Assembly (NCBI GenBank): GCA_035533095.1
Contig: DATLUM010000078.1
Location: 1-36,919, forward strand
DNA length: 36,919 nucleotides
From: Acidimicrobiales bacterium
Lineage (GTDB): Bacteria; Actinomycetota; Acidimicrobiia; Acidimicrobiales; Palsa-688
Direction of reading: 5' to 3'
Shown here: positions 30,671 through 36,919 of the stretch, one piece after another
Layout: the number at the start of each line of letters is the position of its first letter
Numbering within the stretch: position 1 is the first letter of the stretch
The notes under the pieces: model-generated
Told to the model about the DNA's origin: nothing
The model's input: the letters and a program-made list of their open reading frames with translations, nothing else
The model's database searches: none
Translations under genes and position numbers: made by a program

Positions 30671-31555
30671 TCATAGCGGCGCGGTCTTGATGGCCCTCAA
30701 ATCATCCAACGCCGGAGCGAATGTCGACTCGAGCCAACCGCCCGGGTCGTCGCCCACGGCACCGGTCACGAGCGTCGATACGCCAACCCCTGCAAAGGCT
30801 TCGGCGCCGCGCACGACCTCTGCCACGCCGGCGCCGGGCGGAAGGTCGCGGTACATGGCAGTCACCTCGATTTCGTTGGGGTCCCGACCGACGGCGTCGC
30901 AATGGCGGCGGAGGACATCCACTTTGTGGGCTACTTCTTCGGGCCCGCCGAACAGGTTGCACGAGTCCGCGTACTGTGCGACCAACCGAAGCGTCTTGCG
31001 TTCGCCGCTGCCGCCGATGAGGAGCCGCGGTCTGGGGCGGCTCACCGGCTGGGGACTGCAGAGGGTGGCCTCGAGCTGATAGTGACGACCTTCATAGGGC
31101 CCGTTGTCGTCGCTCCACATCTGAAGGCAGATCTGGATCGCCTCCTCCAGTCGTTCGAATCGCTCGCGTGTCGATGGAAATGGCACGCCGAGTCCCTTGT
31201 GCTCGCGCTCGTACCAGGCGGCCCCAATTCCCAACTCCGCCCTGCCACCCGACAGAACGTCGAGCGTGGTGACGATCTTGGCCAGCAAGCCCGGATGCCG
31301 GTAGGTGACGCCCGTGACGAGCAAGCGCAACCGCAGACGCTCGGTGACGCCGGCCAAGAAGCCGAGCGCGGTGTAGCCCTCGAGCATGGGGTCTTCCGCC
31401 GGTGCCATCCAGTCCATCTGGAAGTAGTGATCCATGAAGGACATCGTCCGGATGCCGATCGCTTCCGCCCGCTTGGCGAGATCAGAGACGCCGGGGCCGA
31501 TTCCTGAGGGCCCACCGGCCCAGTCGAATCGGGAGACATGCAGATCTAGTTCCAT
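30671..31555 (-). CDS. LLM-class (F420-type) oxidoreductase
   Basis: 294 residues, a luciferase-like TIM-barrel: MSFMDHYFQMDWMAP, TSERLRLRLLVTGVTYRHP-like segment (VTERLRLRLLVTG), HPGLLAKIVTTLDVLSGGRA and LGIGAAWYEREH are the standard family blocks, and LLIGGSGERKTLRLVAQYAD is the cofactor phosphate region. In actinobacteria most such proteins use coenzyme F420, though FMN is possible. The substrate cannot be inferred. AGGAG lies just before the ATG. It is probably co-transcribed with the VOC gene downstream. Confidence 0.9.
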   Translation of the reverse strand: MELDLHVSRFDWAGGPSGIGPGVSDLAKRAEAIGIRTMSFMDHYFQMDWMAPAEDPMLEGYTALGFLAGVTERLRLRLLVTGVTYRHPGLLAKIVTTLDVLSGGRAELGIGAAWYEREHKGLGVPFPSTRERFERLEEAIQICLQMWSDDNGPYEGRHYQLEATLCSPQPVSRPRPRLLIGGSGERKTLRLVAQYADSCNLFGGPEEVAHKVDVLRRHCDAVGRDPNEIEVTAMYRDLPPGAGVAEVVRGAEAFAGVGVSTLVTGAVGDDPGGWLESTFAPALDDLRAIKTAPL

Positions 31556-31707
31556 GGCTCCTGTCTAGCGCCCTTGGCGTGTGCCATTCTCCGTCACGTC
31601 CCGACCAGGCCGGCACCTGATCCCGGTTACTGGATGAGTGCCAGAGTCTGCCCTGCGGCAGCAGCTGTGGTGAACATCCTCCCGATCAGGGCCTAGCTTG
31701 GCGGGGC

Positions 31708-32232
31708 ATGGCTATCCAGGTCGCGGTCGTCGGCGCGTCCAACGCGACCGACGAACTGACCGGAGCTGCCGAAGTCGTCGGTGCCACGCTGGCGTCCGCC
31801 GGCGCGGTGCTCGTCTGCGGCGGTCTCGGCGGTGTCATGGAAGCGGCCTGTCGCGGGGCTAAATCGTCGGGAGGGGTCACGGTCGGCTTCCTGCCGGGAC
31901 CCGACAAGACCACCGCAAACCGGTGGGTGGACATCTCGGTTCCCACTGCCATGGGCGAAGGCCGGAACATCCTCGTGGTCCGTTCGGCCCAAGCGGTGAT
32001 CGCGCTCGGCGGCGAGTACGGAACCCTCTCCGAGATCGCGCTGGCTCTGCGGGCCAATATCCCCGTGGTCGGACTCGCCACCTGGAACCTCACGCGAGGT
32101 ACCGGGGTACCCGACTCCGGGATCGTCTATGTCGACGATCCTGTCGAAGCGGCCACCACAGCGCTCAGACTTGCGTCGATCCGAGGCGCAGACACCTCGC
32201 ACCGTGCGCAGCCGTTTCGACCCAGTCCCTAG
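31708..32232 (+). CDS. SLOG / TIGR00725 family Rossmann protein
   Basis: 174 residues. The start MAIQVAVVGAS and VLVCGGLGGVMEAACRGAK form the nucleotide-binding half. ALGGEYGTLSEIALALR is the family signature, related to the GGxGTxxE motif of LOG cytokinin-type phosphoribohydrolases and DprA-like SLOG domains. TIGR00725 proteins bind a nucleotide-derived ligand, but no reaction is established. Its stop overlaps the stop of the convergent glycosyltransferase gene by 3 bases. Confidence 0.88.
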   Translation: MAIQVAVVGASNATDELTGAAEVVGATLASAGAVLVCGGLGGVMEAACRGAKSSGGVTVGFLPGPDKTTANRWVDISVPTAMGEGRNILVVRSAQAVIALGGEYGTLSEIALALRANIPVVGLATWNLTRGTGVPDSGIVYVDDPVEAATTALRLASIRGADTSHRAQPFRPSP

Positions 32233-33326
32233 ACCTCGAAACCCAGCCCCTGTACCGCGGCCAGGAACTGAGCCGACGCGAGGTGAGCTTCCTTCGACGG
32301 CGGCACCTTGGAGCGCTCCGGGTCGTCGATGAAAGACCTCACCGACCTCCGGATGGACTCCGCAGTCGTCATGCAGGCGGTTGCGCCTCCGAGCTCCAAC
32401 TCGTGCATCAGGTTCTCCCGCCCGTGCCCGGGGACCACGTCGAGCAGCACGATCCCCCGGCCGATCGTTCGCGCCTCCCTGCACGTGTCGCCGGAGCTGG
32501 TGACTACCACGTCGCACGCCGACATCAGCTTCGGCACCTCGTCTGTGAAGCCAAACGGGATCACGTGAGGTTGCGAAAAGGCGATCGAGCGGAGACGCTT
32601 CTCGAGGGTGGCGTTCGTGCCGGCAACGGCGAGCACCCAGATCCCGTCCTCGGCCAGCGACTTCGCGGCGAGGTCGAGAGGGCCGAGACCCCAGGCGCCG
32701 GACATGAGCAGCACGCAGTGGGCGTCGCGCGGGATTCCGAGCGACTCCCGGGCCTCCGTTCGCGGGGGCGCCGTGTAGAAACCTGGTCTGACCGGAGCGG
32801 TGATCACCTCGATCCTGGCCTCCGGCCAGTACCGGCGAACGGACTCGCCCGACGCGGGGGAGGTGACGAGGAATAGATCGGTGCTCTCGTGGACCCACAT
32901 CCGGTGCGCGAACGAATCGGTCATCGCGACGATCGACTTGAACGAGTACCCGTCAGCCTTCAACCGAGCGGCCACCCCGGCGCCGGTTGCGAATACCGGA
33001 ACCACGAGCTCCGGCCGAACCTCGTCCATCACCTTCCTCAGATGCGGGTGCATCCGCCCGACAGCAACGCGGTCCAGCCAGCGGGCAATCCTCCCGTCGT
33101 CGCGCAGCTGGGAGAAGTGGAACGCGTCGTAGAGCGCGTTGACCGACACCAGTCGCCGGAAGACCCAGTTGCCTAGTGCGTCGGCTCCGGACCCGAGCAT
33201 GTGCATAGCGTCGATGGTCTCGCACTTGACTCCCCTCGCCTGGAGGGCGGCTACACACGCCTCTGCAAGAACGTCGTGACCCTTGCCCAGCGAGCCGGAC
33301 ACGAAGAGGGCCTTGGTCAGCTTCAA
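32229..33326 (-). CDS. MGDG synthase-like glycosyltransferase
   Basis: 365 residues, GT-B fold. The N-terminus KALFVSGSLGKGHDVLAEAC is the family's glycine-rich, acceptor-side motif. VVPVFATGAGVAARL and IVAMTDSFAHRMWVHESTDLF resemble the MGDG synthase N-domain, and VVTSSGDTCREARTIGRGIV with PGHGREN is the donor-binding region. Related enzymes put galactose or glucose on diacylglycerol at the inner membrane face. The start is TTG in a TTGA overlap with the aminotransferase stop. With that neighbour and the transporters, it may make an (amino)sugar glycolipid; this is inferred. Confidence 0.82.
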   Translation of the reverse strand: MKLTKALFVSGSLGKGHDVLAEACVAALQARGVKCETIDAMHMLGSGADALGNWVFRRLVSVNALYDAFHFSQLRDDGRIARWLDRVAVGRMHPHLRKVMDEVRPELVVPVFATGAGVAARLKADGYSFKSIVAMTDSFAHRMWVHESTDLFLVTSPASGESVRRYWPEARIEVITAPVRPGFYTAPPRTEARESLGIPRDAHCVLLMSGAWGLGPLDLAAKSLAEDGIWVLAVAGTNATLEKRLRSIAFSQPHVIPFGFTDEVPKLMSACDVVVTSSGDTCREARTIGRGIVLLDVVPGHGRENLMHELELGGATACMTTAESIRRSVRSFIDDPERSKVPPSKEAHLASAQFLAAVQGLGFEV

Positions 33327-34477
33327 CTGTTCAGTTTTTCGATTGTGGAACGGACTCCTTCGATGACCTGATCGACCTCCGCACTGGTCATGTCGGAGTG
33401 CACGGGCAGGCAGACATGGCGAGCACAGAGATCCTCGGCGACGGGAAGTGGCTCATCCGCAAATCCCTTGAACACGGGTTCCAGGTGGAGGGGTGTCGCG
33501 TACACCTCCCCGCTCATCCCGACCGAGAAATCCTCCCGGATCCTCGACTTGAACTCGTCCCGGTCCACGCCCTCATCGAGAACGGCGATGTACTTGTAGT
33601 AGTTGCTGTCCGATCCGGGGCTGGGAACGAGGGGGGTTAGCCCGCGACAATCCTTCAGGCCCTCGTCGTAGCGGGACGCGACCGTCCGCCTGACGGAAAG
33701 GAAGTCCTGGAGCCGGCTGAGATGAACCATCGCCACGGCGGCTTGGAGCTCGCTCATCCGCCAGGCCGACCCCAACCGGACATGGCCGCCTTCGAGGAAG
33801 CTGGCCTTGCCCTGATCGCGGTAGATGCGGGCCTCGTCTCGAAGCGCCTGGTCAGATGTGAGGATCAGTCCGCCTTCAGCGCTCGCCACCACCTTGGTCG
33901 GATAGAAGGAGAATGCCGCCGCCCTCGACCAGCTCCCGGCCGCCTTTCCTTCGAGGCGCGATCCGTGTGCGTGGGCAGCGTCTTCGATCAGCGCCACACC
34001 GCGTTCCTCGCACAGCCCCCGGATCTTCTCGATCTCAGGGCTGATAGCCCCGCCGATGTGCACGTGCAGCACAGCCGACACGCCTGGTCGCAGCGCGGCT
34101 TCCACTGTCGAAGCCGACAAGGCAAGCGTTGCCGGGTCGATGTCAGCGAAACGTGGCCGGCCCCCAGCGTGCAGCACGGCTGCGGCCGTCGCGTAGAAGG
34201 TGTTGGCTGGCACCACGACCTCGGAATCCTCGACCCCCACGCAACGAAGGATGATCTCGAGAGCGCTCGTGCCGGAGTTGGTGCCAACCGCATAACCACC
34301 GCCGTGCGCCGCAGCGAAGGCATCCTCGAACTGGCTGGTCAATGGTCCGAGGGTGAGGGTGCCACTGGCCAGCGCCGAGTCGACGAGTTCGAGCACCCGC
34401 CGGCGGTCGTCGGCGTTGAAGACCACCCGCGCGGGTGGGACGAACGGTCGCGCCGGAGGGAGGGATGGAGCTGTCAA
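33323..34477 (-). CDS. DegT/DnrJ/EryC1-type sugar aminotransferase
   Basis: 384 residues. PLP-dependent family landmarks: GTNSGTSALEIIL, VVVPANTFYATAAAVLHAGG, LIEDAAHAHGS with D166 contacting the pyridine nitrogen, and Schiff-base K195 in FSFYPTKVVASAEGG. Members transaminate keto-sugar nucleotides for aminosugars in glycolipids, antigens and natural products. The start is TTG in a TTGA overlap with the upstream transporter stop, and its own stop overlaps the glycosyltransferase start in the same way. The substrate is unknown. There is no sugar nucleotide dehydratase in view. Confidence 0.9.
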   Translation of the reverse strand: MTAPSLPPARPFVPPARVVFNADDRRRVLELVDSALASGTLTLGPLTSQFEDAFAAAHGGGYAVGTNSGTSALEIILRCVGVEDSEVVVPANTFYATAAAVLHAGGRPRFADIDPATLALSASTVEAALRPGVSAVLHVHIGGAISPEIEKIRGLCEERGVALIEDAAHAHGSRLEGKAAGSWSRAAAFSFYPTKVVASAEGGLILTSDQALRDEARIYRDQGKASFLEGGHVRLGSAWRMSELQAAVAMVHLSRLQDFLSVRRTVASRYDEGLKDCRGLTPLVPSPGSDSNYYKYIAVLDEGVDRDEFKSRIREDFSVGMSGEVYATPLHLEPVFKGFADEPLPVAEDLCARHVCLPVHSDMTSAEVDQVIEGVRSTIEKLNS

Positions 34478-35346
34478 AGGCTCGCGAGCGGCTCGCGGTG
34501 CTGGACGGTCTCATGGCTGCCGGATCGGCTCAACCACACGAGTCCGGCGGCCATCACGATGATCGACAGGACGACGAAGGGGCCCCTGGCCCCGCCGAGG
34601 TGCAGTGTCTCGCCGAACAGCCCGACGCCGATGCCACAGCTGACGAGGGGCTCGGTCACCGTTATGAGCGGAATGGAGATCTTCGGCTGTCCCGTCTGAT
34701 AGGCGGTCTGGGTTATGAGCATGGCGGCCAGGCCCGCCGCGCAGAGAGCGTAGGGGATCCACGTCTTGAACATCGTCACGTAGCCGTGGTCAGTGGCGCT
34801 CGCCAGCGCCTTGGTCAGCACGGCCATGAAGGCGTCGCCGAGGCCGGCCGCCAGCCCGAGCGCGGCGGCCCGGCGCCGCTTCGGGCCGGTGACGCCGACC
34901 CAGATCAGTGTGCCCAGCACGGCGAGCATCGACACCCCGGTCGCGACCCAGTCGATGGCGTCGGCGGAACCCGAGCTGCTGTCGCTGGGGGCAGCGATCA
35001 CCAGGAAGGCACCGAGACCGGCGACGACGGCGACGACAGCCAGCCAGTCCCTCGGCTCGACCGTCTGCTCGTTCCAGGACGCGGATATGGCGATGGCGAA
35101 GATCAGGGAGGTCGTGATCAGCGGTTGGACCACGACGAGCGAGCCGTGGCGCAGAGCCCCGACCTGCACGACGAAGGCGGCGATCTCGGCTGCCACGCCC
35201 AGCAGCCAGAGCGGCTGGCAGGCGACGCGCAAGAGCAGACCCGGGCGGGCGGCCAGCTCGTCGGGCACCTGGGACGCAGGTCGTTGCTGGAATGCGACCC
35301 CCGTGCCGAACAGCGCCGAAGCCAGAAGCGCGAGGGCGACCGTCAT
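34474..35346 (-). CDS. DMT-family transporter (second of a tandem pair)
   Basis: 290 residues with about nine or ten hydrophobic spans: TVALALLASALFGTGVAFQQ, the LLGVAAEIAAFVVQVGAL segment, GSLVVVQPLITTSLIFAIAI, and a C-terminal repeat (PLITVTEPLVSCGIGVGLFG). It resembles the EamA/NIPA-like side of the drug/metabolite transporter group. ATG 35346 has GGAGG at about 6 bases and lies 13 bases after the first transporter. A longer open frame upstream overlaps that gene and is not used. It may export the product of the two enzymes downstream. Confidence 0.85.
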   Translation of the reverse strand: MTVALALLASALFGTGVAFQQRPASQVPDELAARPGLLLRVACQPLWLLGVAAEIAAFVVQVGALRHGSLVVVQPLITTSLIFAIAISASWNEQTVEPRDWLAVVAVVAGLGAFLVIAAPSDSSSGSADAIDWVATGVSMLAVLGTLIWVGVTGPKRRRAAALGLAAGLGDAFMAVLTKALASATDHGYVTMFKTWIPYALCAAGLAAMLITQTAYQTGQPKISIPLITVTEPLVSCGIGVGLFGETLHLGGARGPFVVLSIIVMAAGLVWLSRSGSHETVQHREPLASL

Positions 35347-35359
35347 GCTGCCCTCCAGC

Positions 35360-36265
35360 CTATGGGCTTCGCCAACGGCGCTGGGGTTGGAGAGACGAAC
35401 CGGACATCGTCGAGAACCAGGAGCCGGCCAGGATGAGAGCGAACCCGATCGCGGTCGCCGCCGAGAACGGCTCTCCGAGCGCCGCCACCCCGAGCAGAAC
35501 GGCCACGGCCGGGTTGAGGTACGTGATGACTGTCGCCCTCGTGGACCCGATCTCCTTGATGAGCTCGAAGAAGGCCACGAAGGCGAGTGCAGTGCACACC
35601 AGACCGAGTACAACCACCGAAGCCACCGCACCGCCGCTCGGGACGCGTTCCGGATGCAGCCACACCGCGACGGGCAGGTACCCCAAGGCGACAAGGGCGA
35701 GCGATACAGCGGCCAGGGCCAGGCTGGACAGGTCACGGAAGTACCGCGCGGCGAGATGCGGCCCGATGGCGTAGCCGATGGCGACGAGGATCACCTCCAC
35801 CACAGACCCTGTGTCGCCGTGCACGTCCAGTCCGAGCAGGACCGCGACACCTGCCAGGCCGATCAGCAGTCCCGCTATTCCGCGAGCGCCGAGGCGGTCG
35901 CGGTGGCGGGTCGCGATGCCGAGGAGCACGCCGAAAAGCGGTACCGTCGCCACCAGCAGCCCGGAGAGTGAGCTGGGGAGTCGGCGCTCGGCATCGGACA
36001 GGAGCAGCCAGGGGATCGCGAGCTCCGCGACGGTGTACACCAGGAATGGCTTCCAGACTCTCATCAGCGGCCCGAGTTGACCTTGACGGGCCGCCAACGG
36101 CAAGAGAACGAGGGCGCCTATGGCCGTTCGGGCCTCGACGACCAGGGGCGGCGACAGGTCGCGAACGGCGATCTTTATCAGCAAATAGGGGATCCCCCAT
36201 ACGACCGACATCAAGGCAAACAACGCAGCACCGCGCCTCGTCACTTGTTTGGGCCTAAAATGCAT
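35360..36265 (-). CDS. EamA-domain DMT transporter (first of the pair)
   Basis: 301 residues, ten spans in two EamA repeats. The first repeat includes LFALMSVVWGIPYLLIKIAV, EARTAIGALVLLPLAA and LVATVPLFGVLLGI. The second includes VLGLVCTALAFVAFFELIKE, IGSTRATVITYLNPAVAVLL and GEPFSAATAIGFALILAGSW. It probably exports a small metabolite by proton exchange. ATG 36265 has no ribosome binding site; GTG 36244, in VTRRGAALFAL, is an alternative start. It heads a four-gene minus-strand cassette and diverges from infA. Confidence 0.88.
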   Translation of the reverse strand: MHFRPKQVTRRGAALFALMSVVWGIPYLLIKIAVRDLSPPLVVEARTAIGALVLLPLAARQGQLGPLMRVWKPFLVYTVAELAIPWLLLSDAERRLPSSLSGLLVATVPLFGVLLGIATRHRDRLGARGIAGLLIGLAGVAVLLGLDVHGDTGSVVEVILVAIGYAIGPHLAARYFRDLSSLALAAVSLALVALGYLPVAVWLHPERVPSGGAVASVVVLGLVCTALAFVAFFELIKEIGSTRATVITYLNPAVAVLLGVAALGEPFSAATAIGFALILAGSWFSTMSGSSLQPQRRWRSP

Positions 36266-36318
36266 GATGGCCGTCGGGCACGCAGGGTGTCCCGAGGCGA
36301 GGTGATGGAGGACCGAAA

Positions 36319-36543
36319 CTGCCCCAAGGCAAAGAAGACGCGATCGTGCTGGAGGGCACGGTGAGCGAAGCCCTCAAGAACGCCATGTTCAAAGTCGAGC
36401 TGGCGAACGGGCACGAGGTGCTTGCTCACAACTCGGGGAAGATGCGGATGAACAGGATCCGTGTCCTGCCCGGCGACAAGGTCCAGGTCGAGATCAGCCC
36501 GTACGACCTGACCCGGGGCCGCATCACCTACCGCTACAAGTAG
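36319..36543 (+). CDS. infA: translation initiation factor IF-1, probable CTG start
   Basis: Translation gives an OB-fold IF-1: [58 protein letters not shown]-1 binds the 30S A site during initiation. In the coding frame an ideal GGAGG (36307-36311) stands 7 bases before CTG at 36319, giving [14 protein letters not shown] and 74 residues, the family length. No ATG, GTG or TTG occurs in this frame at that position; the next candidate, GTG 36346, would cut nine residues and lacks a site. TAAAAT (36256-36261) may be the -10 box. The usual ribosomal-protein neighbours (rpmJ, rpsM) are absent. Confidence 0.9.
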   Translation: MPQGKEDAIVLEGTVSEALKNAMFKVELANGHEVLAHNSGKMRMNRIRVLPGDKVQVEISPYDLTRGRITYRYK

Positions 36544-36619
36544 ACCCATTCGGGCTGAGGCTAACGAAAGTCCTGGTCACAGCGCTATCCAATAGCTCGA
36601 CCGGGGCGCCAGTCCTCAG

Positions 36620-36784
36620 CTAGTCCTCAACGGAATCGTGGGGCATGTGGCGGAAGCACCCGGAATCGGTCCACGTTCCGTCGGCGTAGCGCCGGATGAT
36701 GCACCCGCAGTCAAGGCCCGTCGTGTCTATGACCTCGACGAGCGTCCCGTCCGCCTCGACGCTGTAGTCCGAGTCCTCGCTCAC
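36620..36784 (-). CDS. 54-residue hypothetical protein beside an integrase
   Basis: GTG 36784 overlaps the integrase stop (GTGA). The product begins SEDSDYSVEADGTLVEVIDT and is acidic, with three cysteines (GLDCGCIIRR, DSGCFRHM). The Cys/His set could bind a metal, but there is no known motif. Overlap with the integrase suggests it belongs to the same mobile element and is translated by coupling. Function is unknown. Confidence 0.5.
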   Translation of the reverse strand: MSEDSDYSVEADGTLVEVIDTTGLDCGCIIRRYADGTWTDSGCFRHMPHDSVED

Positions 36785-36919
36785 CGTGCTTGCTCCTCGC
36801 TCTCGTCGGTCACCTTCTTGAAAGCCGCCTCGACCGCTCCCCTAGCCCGGTCGTGATCCTCCGGGATCAGGTGGGCGTAGGTCGACAACAGCACCGCCGG
36901 AGAATGGCCGAGGTACTCG
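36781..36919 (-). CDS. tyrosine integrase, C-terminal end (partial)
   Basis: The last 46 residues of a tyrosine recombinase read into the window from the right: EYLGHSPAVLLSTYAHLIPE includes the GH motif and the likely nucleophile in STYAHL, followed by DHDRARGAVEAAF and a charged tail. This is the pattern of actinophage and integrative-element integrases. It differs from the integrase remnant at 6097, so a second, separate element begins here. Its attachment site is not seen in this window. Confidence 0.85.
   Translation of the reverse strand, partial: EYLGHSPAVLLSTYAHLIPEDHDRARGAVEAAFKKVTDESEEQAR

Noticed and set aside
1-36919. CRISPR array or rRNA genes
   Set aside because: No regularly spaced repeats of CRISPR type and no rRNA-like sequence were seen. 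The CGCGGGAT repeats are too few and lie at element ends.

Overview
The window is GC-rich DNA from what is most likely an actinomycete-type bacterium (Actinomycetota, possibly Acidimicrobiia; the class is a guess). The clues are a BldD-family regulator with a cyclic-di-GMP signature, an F420-type LLM oxidoreductase, dense GTG/TTG starts, 4-base start/stop overlaps, and probable leaderless promoters.

Positions 1-2.3 kb hold an alpha/beta hydrolase and a Phd/RelE-type toxin-antitoxin pair. From 2419 to 6481 lies a small, decayed integrative element. It sits at the 3' end of an intact tRNA-Cys (6434-6508), with a 44-bp copy of that 3' end at 2419-2462. Just inside both ends are copies of the same 20-bp repeat, as expected for integrase arm sites. 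The cargo is a frameshifted SEC-C/TPR gene, a pRiA4b ORF-3-like gene, a DUF5615/DUF433-type toxin-antitoxin pair and the C-terminal remnant of a tyrosine integrase.

From 13495 down to 6558 (minus strand) nine tightly packed genes form one probable operon. They encode two coiled-coil envelope proteins, an ApbE flavin transferase, a ferric-reductase-like haem membrane protein, a NuoF-like flavoprotein, a small ferredoxin, a single-span Thr/Pro-rich protein, and a histidine kinase with its OmpR-type regulator. This looks like a trans-membrane electron-transfer chain under its own two-component control. No recognisable FMN-acceptor protein is present, and it is the least familiar system in the window.

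From 13683 the plus strand carries a Ca2+/cation antiporter, glycogen debranching enzyme GlgX, the BldD-like regulator, a metallo-beta-lactamase-fold hydrolase, a pirin and a fused MerR-TetR regulator. Next comes the hopanoid operon (20099-30222): hpnC, hpnD, hpnE, polyprenyl diphosphate synthase, squalene-hopene cyclase, an HpnG-IspH fusion, hpnH and an hpnO-like aminotransferase. Together these make squalene from farnesyl diphosphate, cyclise it to hopene, and attach and modify the adenosine-derived side chain. The IspH half supplies isoprenoid precursors. A 25-bp palindrome and a consensus-like promoter separate the fused regulator from hpnC.

The right part holds a VOC protein and an LLM oxidoreductase, a SLOG/TIGR00725 protein, and a minus-strand cassette of two DMT transporters, a DegT-type sugar aminotransferase and an MGDG-synthase-like glycosyltransferase. 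An isolated infA that appears to start at CTG follows, and then the C-terminal end of a second tyrosine integrase that runs off the window.
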